Shown here piece by piece: positions 26,551 through 35,836 of a DNA stretch of 64,000 nt. The notes under the pieces were generated by a model, which ran no database searches, was not told the origin of the DNA, and saw nothing but the letters and a program-made list of their open reading frames with translations. Within the stretch, counting starts at the first letter, position 1. Each line of letters starts with the position of its first letter. A program made the position numbers and the translations under genes. Source of the DNA: JARDZU01 sp040510135 (GTDB taxonomy: Bacteria; Actinomycetota; Acidimicrobiia; Spongiisociales; ZC4RG35). Where the stretch lies: NCBI GenBank assembly GCA_040510135.1, contig JBEVJN010000081.1, forward strand, positions 15,877 through 79,876, written 5' to 3'.

Positions 26551-29500
26551 TCGCCCATCTCACGCTTGCCCTCAGGACAGAAGCGGAGAAAGTCACAGTG
26601 GCGACACCAGTCTCCCGGCACAGCTTCGAACCGATCGTCCTCGATGGATGAGGTCAGGTCTTCGAGGTTCCTGACGGCGTCCCGGCGCCATCCCTCATCG
26701 GCGTGTTCCGTGTGGACATCGAGCCCGCCTCCCAGGTAGGCGAAAGTGACATCGATTTGCTCCGGCTTGTCGAGCCCGAAGTCCGCCTCGGTGGCAGCCA
26801 CCGCGTATGCCTGCAGCTGAACGAGGCGAGCCGGCTCGTCCTTACGTCTCCCGCTCTTGAAGTCGACGATCTCCCACTTGCCCTCCCGCTCGTATACAGC
26901 GTCGATACGGCCCCGGATCACGTAGCCGCTCTCGGTGCGGAAGGTGAAGGGCGCCTCGACCAGTCGCGGATGCTCGGTTCCGAACCGGGAATCGAGAAAG
27001 GCCCTGAAACCGCCCTCACCGGTTGCTTCGTCCATGGCGTCGTACAAGTCGGGCTCGAAATCGTCGAAGGGAACCTGGCCTCTCTGATGAAGTTCGATCC
27101 GGCGATGCAACTCGGTGCCGGCGACCGCGGCCTGGTTGCGACGACGGGGCAGGGGGTCGACCTCTGACCAGAAGAATCGCTTCGGGCACTGGGCATAGGT
27201 GACCAGACCCGTCACGGAGACGAACCGAGCCTTTTCCGGCTCGACGACTATCTCCCCGGCGGAATCGAGATCGAAGAGGGTCTGAAGCATCTCCTCGACC
27301 TTCTGCTGGTAGGCGTCGACGACGCCCATCGCCTCAGCCACGCCGAGAAGCGCGTCCTCATCTGTGATCGCGGCCCGCAACGCGCCATCCCAACTGTCCT
27401 CGAACAGCGGGTCTGGCGATGTAGTCCCTGCGGCGAATCGCAGTAACGCTGGTCTCGGTGGCTCGTCGACATGGCCTTCGTTCCGGGTCACCGGGTGCTG
27501 TTCCACGAGATCGAACAGCTCGGACGGCTTCTTGGCATTGACCGTGGGCTCGGGCAGCCCATACCAATATGAGCCGGTCATGATCAGCATCGATCGGGCC
27601 CGCGTCGCCGCCACGTAGGCCACCCTCCATTCCTGGAGGGCATTCTGCTCACGGAAGTAGTCGTTTCGCTCCTTCTCATCGGCCGGCATGCCGGTCAATG
27701 CGTCGTCGATTCGATGCTCCGGAGGCAGGAATTGAGCGAAGCGGACCGGGTCGGGGAAAGTCCCGCCCTTCACCGGGAAGCTTCCGTCCGTCACGGCTGG
27801 GATGGCGACGACATCCCATTCCAGCCCTTTGGCCCGGTGCACCGTCACCAGCGTCGCCGCCTCCTCTCCGGAGAGATGCGCCGAGTCGAGCTCCTCGGCC
27901 GGCTCATCCTCCATCGCATCCAGGTATTCCAGGAACGCCGACAGCGAGGGGCGCCCTTTGAGGGGGCTCCACTCTTCAGCCAGGTCGAGGAGGCGATACA
28001 GATTGAGCCGGGCGGTGGTCCGTTGATTGGTGGGGAGCGATTCGACGTCTTGCCAAGCGCGGGTCCTGTCGAGGACCAGCCGGCAGACCTCGACCAGGCT
28101 GGCGCCCTGGCTCTCGGCCAGCACCGCTCGATAGATGCCCAGGAAGTGCTCGTAGGCTGCCCTGGCCTCGGGACGCAGGCCCTCGATCTGGTCCATCTGT
28201 TCGATCGCCTCGAGCAGGGTCAGGCCAGGCACCGCATCGCGATCCACGTCCTCCCGCCGAGTGCCACCGAGCCAGCGAGTCAGCGGGGCGATATCGGCGT
28301 AACCGAGGCGATAACGGCTCCCGAAGAGGATCTGGACCAACGAGGGTGAGTGCTCGGGGCGATCGAGCACCGTCAGCCACGCCCGGAGATCGGACACCTC
28401 GGGCACGGACAGCAGTCCACCGAGGTTGGCCACTTCGACCGGAATATCGTGCCGGGCGAAGGAGTCGACGATCACGGCGAAGTCTCTGTTCTTCCTGAAC
28501 AGGACGGCCATCTCCGACCAGGGTGTGCCCGCCTGGTGCAACGCATCGAATCTGCGGGCGATCCAGTCCGCCTCAGCGACGGCATCCTCCGCCCAGTAGG
28601 TCACCACCTCGCCTTTTGATTCGGGCCGGTGGGAGACCAGGTCTTCTGCAGCCGGATTGGCCCGCCGCCGAATCTCGTTCGCAACTTGGAGGATCTCCGG
28701 AGCCGAGCGCCGATTCAGGGTGAGGGCGCCGTGCTTGGCAGGTCCTCCGTCCGGGCCCGAGAAATGGGTGGGGAAGAGCTCGAAGTTCTCCGACGATGCC
28801 CCCCGCCATTCGTAGATCGTCTGGTCCTCGTCACCGACCGCGATCACGGGCAACGCCATCTGTCCGTTGGCCGGGCCGAACGCCGTGGTGAGCAACACGC
28901 GCTGCGCGGGATTGGTGTCTTGGTACTCGTCCAGGATCACGACCTGATAACGACCCCGGATCTCTGTCGCCAGGTCGGGGTGGCTGGTCAGTAGATGGGT
29001 GGACAGAGTGACCAAATCGGAGTAGTCGACGACGTCGAGCCGCCTCTTGTCCGTCTCGTAGCTTCGAAGGGTTTCCAACATCTCGGCCCTCATCGCCCAT
29101 ACCTCGTCGGTTGGATCGACGTGGCTGATCAGGTCGGCAGGCGTGAGTAGATGGTCGCCCATCCGGTCGCCGAGGGTGCGGATCTTGTCCAGCCCGTGCG
29201 CGTTGGTGATGTCGAGATGGGCATACGTGGTGTGGTGATAGGTCTCGGAGAGGATCTGCCGGGAAAAGGTCGGGGTTATGACCCTGACTCTGGTGTCCAC
29301 CCCGGCGAGGGCGCCGAATTCGGCCAGGATCTGTGCGGCGAATCCGTGGTAGGTGTGGATCTCGGCCTGACGCCCTTCCTCAACGGCGTTCCCGAGGAAT
29401 GCCTTCACCCTGTCGGCCAGCTCGGAAGCCGCCTTGTTCGTGAATGTGATCCCCAGGATCCGCTCCGGGTCGACACCATGGTTCTCCACGAGGTTGGCGA

Positions 29501-29615
29501 TGACCAGGGCGACGGTCGTCGTCTTGCCCGTCCCCGCCCCGGCTCGTATCCGGATGGTGTCCAGACCCATGTCGAGGACCGTCTTCTGCTCTGGCGACGG
29601 ATCGAAAGCGCTCAC
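26547..29615 (-). CDS. adnB: AdnB-like helicase-nuclease subunit
   Basis: UvrD/Rep-family motor fused to a RecB-type nuclease, one half of an AdnAB-like end-resection machine. The 1022-residue product has Walker A AGAGTGKTTT near 22-31, motif II VILDEYQDTN, motif III with GDEDQTIYEWRGA, and motif V/VI segments VTVHRAKGLEWD and RVAYVAATRAR. The C-terminal nuclease (about 800-1022) has IVDFKSGRRK and an Fe-S-type cysteine set: one in AQCPKRFF and three in CRHCDFLRFC. Although the frame stays open to 29993, the GTG at 29615 overlaps the adnA stop and is the natural start. Its stop overlaps plsY. Confidence 0.85.
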   Translation of the reverse strand: MSAFDPSPEQKTVLDMGLDTIRIRAGAGTGKTTTVALVIANLVENHGVDPERILGITFTNKAASELADRVKAFLGNAVEEGRQAEIHTYHGFAAQILAEFGALAGVDTRVRVITPTFSRQILSETYHHTTYAHLDITNAHGLDKIRTLGDRMGDHLLTPADLISHVDPTDEVWAMRAEMLETLRSYETDKRRLDVVDYSDLVTLSTHLLTSHPDLATEIRGRYQVVILDEYQDTNPAQRVLLTTAFGPANGQMALPVIAVGDEDQTIYEWRGASSENFELFPTHFSGPDGGPAKHGALTLNRRSAPEILQVANEIRRRANPAAEDLVSHRPESKGEVVTYWAEDAVAEADWIARRFDALHQAGTPWSEMAVLFRKNRDFAVIVDSFARHDIPVEVANLGGLLSVPEVSDLRAWLTVLDRPEHSPSLVQILFGSRYRLGYADIAPLTRWLGGTRREDVDRDAVPGLTLLEAIEQMDQIEGLRPEARAAYEHFLGIYRAVLAESQGASLVEVCRLVLDRTRAWQDVESLPTNQRTTARLNLYRLLDLAEEWSPLKGRPSLSAFLEYLDAMEDEPAEELDSAHLSGEEAATLVTVHRAKGLEWDVVAIPAVTDGSFPVKGGTFPDPVRFAQFLPPEHRIDDALTGMPADEKERNDYFREQNALQEWRVAYVAATRARSMLIMTGSYWYGLPEPTVNAKKPSELFDLVEQHPVTRNEGHVDEPPRPALLRFAAGTTSPDPLFEDSWDGALRAAITDEDALLGVAEAMGVVDAYQQKVEEMLQTLFDLDSAGEIVVEPEKARFVSVTGLVTYAQCPKRFFWSEVDPLPRRRNQAAVAGTELHRRIELHQRGQVPFDDFEPDLYDAMDEATGEGGFRAFLDSRFGTEHPRLVEAPFTFRTESGYVIRGRIDAVYEREGKWEIVDFKSGRRKDEPARLVQLQAYAVAATEADFGLDKPEQIDVTFAYLGGGLDVHTEHADEGWRRDAVRNLEDLTSSIEDDRFEAVPGDWCRHCDFLRFCPEGKREMGE

Positions 29616-32563
29616 GGAAGGTAGGCGCCCTTTCCCTCGGCCCAGGCCGGGCATGACAACCGGAAGTCGCATCTGTTGCAGCGGTTGTTGACCCTTGGCT
29701 CCCATCGCTCTTCGAGGATCCCCGTCGTCACTTCCTCCATTGTCTCCATGACCTCGGGAAGGAGATCCATGTCGAATGATCGCTTGGTGACGGATTTGGC
29801 CTCCTTGCGTGGGAACCACATTTCGGCTGCGACGACTGGTTCTCCAGTTTCGTTGGCGACAGCCGACGCATAGAAGCCGAGTTGGACCGACTGCTTCGCC
29901 TCGGGGATGCTCGGGGGGCTCTTCGAGGTCTTGTAATCGATGACCCGCAGCCCGTTCGGACCCTTCTCCAACCGGTCGATGAAGCCGACCCATTCGACGC
30001 CACCGATCTCACTCTGCACTTTCTTCTCCAACTCGATGGGCACTCCGTCGCTGGGCCAGGCCCCGTAGAGCCGGAGAACGGTGTCACGGGCATGTGCGAG
30101 CCACGCCTGATCGAGTTGAGGGGTGCCGAAGTCCGCCCCGGCCCACACCCGCTCCAGATGCCTCATCGCGTCTTCCAGATCGGCATGGGTCTTGCCGGAT
30201 CCGACGACGTCGCGTTCCGCTGCCTCCAACGCCGAATGGACCAGCGTCCCCAACGCGGCGTACGGGGAGGAGGAGTCGGTCAATCGGAGACGACGCTCCA
30301 GGGCGTATTGCCGGGGGCAGTTGGTGTAGGCATCGGCCTGGCTCGGGGAAAGGCGAAAAGTCTGCTCGAGAATCGGCCGCTCGGGCCCCGGAGCGGGCAC
30401 ACCGGCGAAGGCAATTGGGTTCCACCATGGGGCCGGTGGCCGCGCCAGTATCTGTGCCGCGGCCAGACGATCGAAGGCTGCGGCGCCGGGGTCGAGCAGG
30501 GTTCGCCTCAAGGAGACCTCGGCCTCGCTCAGCGACACCGGAAGGCCTTCTTGCTCTTTGGGTAGGCCGGGGCCCGAACCAGGCTCGGCGGCGGCCATGA
30601 GGAATCGGGAAGGCCGGTGCTCACCCTGATCAACGCCAGCCGACGTGGCGGTCCAGACCACATTGGATCTGGCCCGGGTCATGGCTGTGTAGGCGAGACG
30701 CATCTCCTCCTGTATCTGAAAGAGATGCTGGGCCTCGGGGTTCGTTGTGCGTTCAGGGGAGAGCAATTCGGGTCTGAGCATCCTGCGCCCGCGTCGAAGG
30801 TCGGGGAACACCCCCTCGACTGCGTTGGAGATGTAGACGACGTCGAACTCGAGACCCTTGGCCTGGTGCAGAGTGGTCAGCGTGACCTGCTGCTTGTCGG
30901 GGCGGTAGGGCAGAAGCGGGATCGACTCGATGCCCTCGTCGTCCGCCAGTCTGAACACGGCGTCGAGGGTCACCGTGGTGTCGCGTTCCGCCTGGCGCTC
31001 CAACACCTGGGAGAAAGATGTGAAGGCGAGTCGCCATTCCTTCCGCTCCGGGTCGATCACCACTCGTTCGAGCTCATCGATGCGGGTCCAGAGCTCCCAG
31101 AAGCCATCGATCGCCGGCAACTCGATAGCCCAGGCCTGCTGGTCGAGCAGAGTGGCCAGACCGGTGTGCTCGGGGAGTTCCCTTGCGAGGACGGCCGGCC
31201 ATGGATCCCAGGTGCGCCTGCGGGAGCGAAGGATCTCCCGCTCTTTGCCCAGCCCAACCCCGATGAGGGGTCCCAAGAGGAGCCGTCGCATCGCCCGATC
31301 TGCTTCGGCCGCCTCTCCCGGGGTGAGCAGAGGGGTGGCGCCGCCATTCTTGGCCACGGTCACCAGGTCCTGGATCATTCGGACCGCCGCGTGCTCGACG
31401 AGACGGGTCTGTGGCGAATCGTGAGGCACGTTTCTCCGGTCCAGCGCCCTGCTCAGCTCGTTGAGCATCTCCCGTTTCGACCTGACCAGCACCGCGATCG
31501 TGGACGGCTCTCGCCGTTCGACCCGGATCTGATGCTCGATATCCCGGGCGATCCAGTCAGCCTCTGCGGTCTCCTGGTCGAACACGTACGTCTCGACCCG
31601 CCCGGTGTGGGCAGCGGGCGCGACCGGCCCCGCCGCCCCGGGCAGGTCCCCGGTCGAGACTATGCGTAGCGCCGAGTCGAGGATCTGGGCCGGGACTCTC
31701 AGGCTCCGGCCCAGGACGATCCGACGTGCTTCCGGGTGCTGTTCGGTGAAAGCGGCGATGTTCCTCACCTCCGCCCCACGGAACGAATAGATCGACTGGT
31801 AGGGGTCGCCTGCCGCGGTGAGATTGCCGTGGGGCAAGGCCATGAGACGGGCGATCTCGGCCTGGACGGTCGACGTGTCTTGATACTCGTCGACGAGCAC
31901 ATGACTGAATTGCGCCGCCAAGGCCTGTCCCTCGGGCCGGCCGAGGAGATCGACAGCTGAGACGAGGAGGGTGGCGTAGTCGGTGCGGCCACGCTCCTCG
32001 AGTGTCTCCCGGTAACGGCGGAACAGGCCAGGGATGCCTCTCCAATCGGCTCGCTCGGTCGCCCTTGCCTCGAGATCCACGGGGGAGAGCAGCCTCTCCG
32101 AACAGCGCATGAGGAAGTCGGCGACCTCACCTGCGAACGCCGTCGTACCCAGGATGGCCCGGTAGAGGATGGGCCATTGCTCCGGATCCTCGGTCTGAAG
32201 GAGCTCTCCGACCAGGCCGATCTGCTCGGGCGTGGTCAATGGGATTGGACGTTCGGATTCGGGCGCCGCCTCCAAGAGTCGGAGAGCCAGTGAGTGGAAT
32301 GTGGAGGCGCCGATGGGCATGCCACCGCCACCGAGGGCCGCCTCCACCCGATGCCGGATGTCGCCGGCGGCGCGTCGGGAGAAGGTGAGCAAGGCGATCT
32401 GATCCCGCCGCGCCTTTCCGGATTCGACGAGGACACACACCCTGCGCACCAGGAACTCCGTCTTTCCGGTGCCCGGCCCGGCCACCACGATCTGAGGGCC
32501 GTCGGCATCGGCGAGGGCGGGGCCCCAGTCTTCCGGCTCCAGCCGGATCTCGGTCAACGCCAC
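29612..32563 (-). CDS. adnA: AdnA-like helicase-nuclease subunit
   Basis: Partner of the AdnB-like protein. The 983-residue product has Walker A AGPGTGKTEF near 28-37, then LLTFSRRAAGDIRHR and STFHSLALRLL, which resemble mycobacterial AdnA. Motif II VLVDEYQDTS and motif V TLHQAKGLEFDVV are intact. The C-terminal nuclease has VIDYKTSK near 876 and cysteines in NCPRQYALE and CNRCDFRLSCP. AdnAB-type enzymes unwind and degrade double-strand ends for recombinational repair, replacing RecBCD. GTG 32563 is the start. The stop/start junction with adnB is GTGA. Confidence 0.85.
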   Translation of the reverse strand: MALTEIRLEPEDWGPALADADGPQIVVAGPGTGKTEFLVRRVCVLVESGKARRDQIALLTFSRRAAGDIRHRVEAALGGGGMPIGASTFHSLALRLLEAAPESERPIPLTTPEQIGLVGELLQTEDPEQWPILYRAILGTTAFAGEVADFLMRCSERLLSPVDLEARATERADWRGIPGLFRRYRETLEERGRTDYATLLVSAVDLLGRPEGQALAAQFSHVLVDEYQDTSTVQAEIARLMALPHGNLTAAGDPYQSIYSFRGAEVRNIAAFTEQHPEARRIVLGRSLRVPAQILDSALRIVSTGDLPGAAGPVAPAAHTGRVETYVFDQETAEADWIARDIEHQIRVERREPSTIAVLVRSKREMLNELSRALDRRNVPHDSPQTRLVEHAAVRMIQDLVTVAKNGGATPLLTPGEAAEADRAMRRLLLGPLIGVGLGKEREILRSRRRTWDPWPAVLARELPEHTGLATLLDQQAWAIELPAIDGFWELWTRIDELERVVIDPERKEWRLAFTSFSQVLERQAERDTTVTLDAVFRLADDEGIESIPLLPYRPDKQQVTLTTLHQAKGLEFDVVYISNAVEGVFPDLRRGRRMLRPELLSPERTTNPEAQHLFQIQEEMRLAYTAMTRARSNVVWTATSAGVDQGEHRPSRFLMAAAEPGSGPGLPKEQEGLPVSLSEAEVSLRRTLLDPGAAAFDRLAAAQILARPPAPWWNPIAFAGVPAPGPERPILEQTFRLSPSQADAYTNCPRQYALERRLRLTDSSSPYAALGTLVHSALEAAERDVVGSGKTHADLEDAMRHLERVWAGADFGTPQLDQAWLAHARDTVLRLYGAWPSDGVPIELEKKVQSEIGGVEWVGFIDRLEKGPNGLRVIDYKTSKSPPSIPEAKQSVQLGFYASAVANETGEPVVAAEMWFPRKEAKSVTKRSFDMDLLPEVMETMEEVTTGILEERWEPRVNNRCNRCDFRLSCPAWAEGKGAYLP

Positions 32564-32578
32564 TTACTGATCGTAGGG

Positions 32579-32716
32579 TCAGGCCGCCTCGGGGAGGCGT
32601 GCGACCTCCGCGACCAGGTCGGCTTCGATCCCGTGTTCGGCCAGGTAGGCGACCGGATCTGCGAACGGGTCGACGTCGGGCTCGAAGTCCGGATGGTATG
32701 TCTCGAAGTAGCTCAT
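32579..32716 (-). CDS. Possible 45-residue protein upstream of adnA
   Basis: A small reading frame, MSYFETYHPDFEPDVDPF... ending VARLPEAA, acidic and Pro/Asp-rich, with ATG at 32716 and a stop 15 bp before adnA on the same strand. Codon use matches neighbours. There is no strong ribosome site. It may be a small protein translated ahead of adnA, or a chance frame. Not matched to any family. Confidence 0.4.
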   Translation of the reverse strand: MSYFETYHPDFEPDVDPFADPVAYLAEHGIEADLVAEVARLPEAA

Positions 32717-32808
32717 GTCGGGAAAGCTATCGGGCAGGTGTGACACATTTCCCGGGTGGTCCCGGCGCATAGGATGGGCGGCGTGGCGGTGAACGAACGG
32801 AGGTCGGC

Positions 32809-34080
32809 GTGACCACTGCGGTTGGCAACGAGTTCGACTCACCGATGTACAAAGAGGCAGCCGGCCAGTTCGACCGCGTGGCCCGCCTCATGGGGCTGGA
32901 CGACAACATCGCCGATCGGCTCCGTGTCCCTCAGAAGTCGACCATGGTCAGCTTCCCGTTCCGCCGGGACACGTATTCGGAGGTGGAGACACTCTTCGGC
33001 TACCGGATCCAGCACCTCACCACCATGGGCCCGACCAAGGGCGGGATCCGGTTCGCCCCCGACGTCGACCTTGGCGAGGTCGCCGCCCTCGCGATGTTGA
33101 TGACCTGGAAATGCTCGATCGTCGGTGTCCCCTTTGGCGGAGCCAAGGGCGGGGTCCGTGTCGATCCGATGGAGCTCTCCCGTTCCGAGCTGCAGCGCGT
33201 GACCCGGCGCTTCACGATGGAGATCATCAACGTGATCGGGCCGGAGACCGATATCCCTGCGCCGGACCTCGGCACCAACGAGCAGGTGATGGCCTGGCTG
33301 ATGGACACCTACTCCCAGCATGTCGGGCACTCGGTCCCTGCGGTGGTGACAGGGAAGCCACCCGCCCTCGGTGGCAGCGTGGCTCGACGGGAGGCGACCG
33401 GCCGCGGGCTGATGTTCCTCGTACCCCAGGCGGCTGGGCTGCGCGAGCTCGACCCGAACAATCTGACGGTGGCGATCCACGGCTTCGGCAACGTGGGGCG
33501 GTATGCGGCCATCGCCGGCCACCAGATGGGGGTCAAGATCGCGGCGGTATCGGACATCTCCGGGGCGCTCTATGACCCGGACGGGCTCGAAGTGGACGCC
33601 GTCGCCAAGTGGGTTGACGAGAACCGGTTTCTCGAAGGCTTTCCCGATGCCGACTTCATCGACGGTGACAAGATCTTCTCCCTCCCTGTCGACGTGTTGG
33701 TGCCGGCTGCCATCCAGAACGTCATACGCGGGGACAACGCCGATGAGATCCAGGCCAAGATCATCATCGAGGGAGCCAACGGGCCTACCACCATCGAAGC
33801 CGACGACATCCTCCGCGAGAAGGGGGTGCTCATCATCCCCGACATCCTGGCCAACGCCGGCGGCGTCACAGTTTCGTATTTCGAGTGGGTGCAGGACGTT
33901 CAGAAGTACTTCTGGACCGAGAACGAGGTCGTCGCCCGTCTCCGAGAGATCATGACCCGCGCCTTCAGCGACGTCCACAACATCGCGCTCAATGAAGACG
34001 TCGATCTGAGGACCGCCGCCCTGATCAAGGGGATCCGCAAGGTGGCCGACGCCAAGCTGGTCCGGGGGATCTTCCCCTAG
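32809..34080 (+). CDS. gdhA: Glutamate dehydrogenase (Glu/Leu/Phe/Val family)
   Basis: Catalyses reversible oxidative deamination of glutamate to 2-oxoglutarate. The 423-residue product fits the hexameric short form. Catalytic segments are TKGGIRF near 75-81, the lysine-containing GGAKGGV near 109-115, and PAPDLGTNEQVM near 150-161. The Rossmann loop HGFGNVG lies near 224-230. The GTG start at 32809 follows an ACGGAGGTC ribosome site. The stop overlaps the convergent RecB-family gene by 4 bp. NAD versus NADP preference is not assigned. Confidence 0.9.
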   Translation: MTTAVGNEFDSPMYKEAAGQFDRVARLMGLDDNIADRLRVPQKSTMVSFPFRRDTYSEVETLFGYRIQHLTTMGPTKGGIRFAPDVDLGEVAALAMLMTWKCSIVGVPFGGAKGGVRVDPMELSRSELQRVTRRFTMEIINVIGPETDIPAPDLGTNEQVMAWLMDTYSQHVGHSVPAVVTGKPPALGGSVARREATGRGLMFLVPQAAGLRELDPNNLTVAIHGFGNVGRYAAIAGHQMGVKIAAVSDISGALYDPDGLEVDAVAKWVDENRFLEGFPDADFIDGDKIFSLPVDVLVPAAIQNVIRGDNADEIQAKIIIEGANGPTTIEADDILREKGVLIIPDILANAGGVTVSYFEWVQDVQKYFWTENEVVARLREIMTRAFSDVHNIALNEDVDLRTAALIKGIRKVADAKLVRGIFP

Positions 34081-34868
34081 GACGCGATCGTCCCGGTGAA
34101 GGCGGGGCAGACCTCCTTGAAAGAGCACCAGTTGCACAACGTCCCTGGTCGGGTGGGGAAGTTCCTCGTGGCCAGTGCCCGATCGATCGCGTTCCACAGC
34201 GCTCGGAGCTGGGTGTCCATCGCATCGAGCTGGCGGTCGTCGATGTCGAGCTTGTACAGGGTCGGCCCGTTCAGATAGAGAAGGCGAAGCTCCTTGGGCG
34301 TCTCACCAGTGCGACGACGGATGAGCAGGGCATATATCTTGAGGGCGAAGAATGCGGGGAGGGCGTATCGCTCCGGTGGAGCCTTGCCCGTCTTGTAGTC
34401 GATGATGACCAGGCGACCGTCGTCGTCGCGATCGATGCGGTCGAGGATCCCCCTGATGGTGATCCCTTCGAGGTCCTCGAGCATGTCCAGCTCCCGGTCC
34501 ACGGGGTCGAATCCGGTCGGGTCCTCGATGCTGAAATAGTTGGTCAGAAGAGCGAGGGACTCGACCCCCCATTCCCGCTCTTCGTCAGTATCGCCGAACA
34601 GATCCATGAACTCCTCGGTCCCGCGGAGCTCGGTCCAGGCGTCCCGGAACAAGTCATAGAGCAACTCTGGTGAACGCTGGGCGGACGGATGGTCGAAGAG
34701 CCGCTGCAGGGCGAGGTGGGCCGTGGTGCCTCGAGCCTGATACACCGAGGCGGGTTCACTGAGGCGGTCTATCGCCCGGAATTTGAACAGCTGCGGGCAC
34801 GCCTTGAAGTCCCCGGCTCGGCTGGGGGAGAGGGTCTCCAAAGGGGCCAATTCCAGTTCTACGGTCAC
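34077..34868 (-). CDS. RecB-family PD-(D/E)XK nuclease with Fe-S-type cysteines
   Basis: A 263-residue stand-alone nuclease domain related to RecB C-termini and Cas4. It has GTTAHLALQRLF near 47-58 (motif I His), RGILDRIDRDDDGRLVIIDYKTGK (motif II/III, trimmed here) around 138-161, and four Cys: one in FKACPQLFKF and three in CNWCSFKEVCP. These would hold an iron-sulfur cluster. Actinobacteria carry such a single-domain protein in addition to AdnAB; its role is uncertain. No cas genes are nearby. It converges on gdhA. Confidence 0.82.
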   Translation of the reverse strand: MTVELELAPLETLSPSRAGDFKACPQLFKFRAIDRLSEPASVYQARGTTAHLALQRLFDHPSAQRSPELLYDLFRDAWTELRGTEEFMDLFGDTDEEREWGVESLALLTNYFSIEDPTGFDPVDRELDMLEDLEGITIRGILDRIDRDDDGRLVIIDYKTGKAPPERYALPAFFALKIYALLIRRRTGETPKELRLLYLNGPTLYKLDIDDRQLDAMDTQLRALWNAIDRALATRNFPTRPGTLCNWCSFKEVCPAFTGTIAS

Positions 34869-34913
34869 GATGCCGAGTGTAAGACGGGGCTGTGACAGGA
34901 ATGGGGAGATCGA

Positions 34914-35549
34914 TCAGGTGGGTCGTCGCCACAGCCAGATCTCGCCCGCGATGACGTGCATGGTCCACGACAGCCAGAAGGCTGCACCGAACGCGTCGTC
35001 GAATTCGAGCAGGCCCGTGGCCTCGAACAGCCCGACCCAGATCCTGATGGTCCCGACGCCGAGCCCGATGGCGAAGGCCCGGATCATCCATCGGCGATGA
35101 CGGACGGTGTCGCCGGCTCGGATGTAGCTGTAGGCCAGGGCGAGGGCGATGACGAACCAGGTGCCGAACACGACTGCGGCGCTGGCTTCGGCGAAGCCTC
35201 CGAACGAGAAGAAGAAGCCGAAAATGATCCCGAAGACACCGGAAAGGATCCCGGTCGGCACCAGGAAGCGGCCCATCTTTCGGTGCAGGTCGAGGTGGCG
35301 GTTGCGGAACCGGCGGGAGACCTGGAAGGGGGCAAGGACCAGGTAGACGACTCCGGGGAGGATGTGGGCGTAGGCCAGGATCGGATACTGGGCATAGCGG
35401 CGATCGAACTCGCCCTCTTCGGGGATCACTCCGTTGGCGATGTTCTGGCTGTCGTTCGTCACCCTGATGACGGCGAAGACGAGCACTACTGCGATCAGGA
35501 AGAAGACCACGCCCCATGCCGTCGGCACCCTTTTCCGGGCCGTTGTCAT
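34914..35549 (-). CDS. DUF2306 family membrane protein
   Basis: A 211-residue protein with about six predicted transmembrane helices. It carries the DUF2306 pattern HLDLHRKMGRF between helices 2 and 3 and a later HRRWMIR loop, then SWTMHVIAGEIWLW near the end; conserved His residues might bind haem or metal. Function unknown. ATG at 35549. Its 5' end faces the unusual 1.1 kb intergenic region, so promoters for it probably lie within the first part of that region. Confidence 0.7.
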   Translation of the reverse strand: MTTARKRVPTAWGVVFFLIAVVLVFAVIRVTNDSQNIANGVIPEEGEFDRRYAQYPILAYAHILPGVVYLVLAPFQVSRRFRNRHLDLHRKMGRFLVPTGILSGVFGIIFGFFFSFGGFAEASAAVVFGTWFVIALALAYSYIRAGDTVRHRRWMIRAFAIGLGVGTIRIWVGLFEATGLLEFDDAFGAAFWLSWTMHVIAGEIWLWRRPT

Positions 35550-35608
35550 CGTCGAAGGCTAAACGCGAAAAGATCGGCTAGGCCGCGAAAACAAGGCCGC
35601 GTTCTCGC

Positions 35609-35637
35609 TTGACGACCGGGGTGGCGTTTCGTACTTT
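35609..35637 (+). promoter_or_regulatory. Candidate sigma-70 promoter inside module copy 1
   Basis: TTGACG (35609-35614), 17 bp spacer, TACTTT (35632-35637). It reads rightward into the hairpins and the DUF222-like fragment. The paired CGCGAAAA boxes lie just upstream of the -35, in position for an activator or repressor. Confidence 0.45.
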
Positions 35638-35739
35638 CCCGTCTACCGACACGGGTTCGCCCGGGTTGGGGAAGGAGAGGCTTCGGCCCCTCTGGATCGC
35701 CACCTGGCTGGGGGCCCGCTTTCCCGGTCGAGTGGCACT

Positions 35740-35790
35740 GAGAGCCCCGAGAGGGCTTCGGCTTCGGCCAGAGCTTTCTCGGGGTTTCTC
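35740..35790 (+). other. Conserved long hairpin, copy 1
   Basis: Outer stem GAGA (35740-35743) with TCTC (35787-35790). Inner stem CCCCGAGA (35745-35752) with TCTCGGGG (35777-35784). The loop is rich in CTTCGGC repeats. Copy 2 has the same architecture with a compensatory C-G to T-A change, which indicates that base pairing is under selection. Confidence 0.65.
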
Positions 35791-35836
35791 GCGTTCCGGC
35801 GGGCAAATCTGTCACCCATTTCGTACGGTGTGAAGC

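Larger units (their letters stand above)
35564..35820 (+). repeat. Structured intergenic module, copy 1
   Basis: About 257 bp without a real gene. In order: two CGCGAAAA boxes (35564-35571 and 35584-35591, 20 bp apart); a promoter-like TTGACG...TACTTT; hairpin CCCGT/ACGGG (35638-35655); a second hairpin around a TTCG loop (35652-35663); the GGC-TTCG-GCC hairpin (core 35679-35688); GGCCCG (35713-35718); TCGAGTGG (35728-35735); a long hairpin (35740-35790); and GTCACCCA (35811-35818). Copy 2 repeats these boxes in the same order. It ends 18 bp before the start of a DUF222-like fragment. No known RNA family was recognised. Confidence 0.6.

Noticed and set aside
34077..34868. Cas4 of a CRISPR system
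   Set aside because: The domain is Cas4-like, but there are no other cas genes or repeat arrays; a general RecB-family nuclease fits better.
35609..35833. A 74-codon plus-strand frame in module copy 1
   Set aside because: It starts inside the candidate promoter, has no ribosome site and no protein-like pattern; the boxes and hairpins explain the region.
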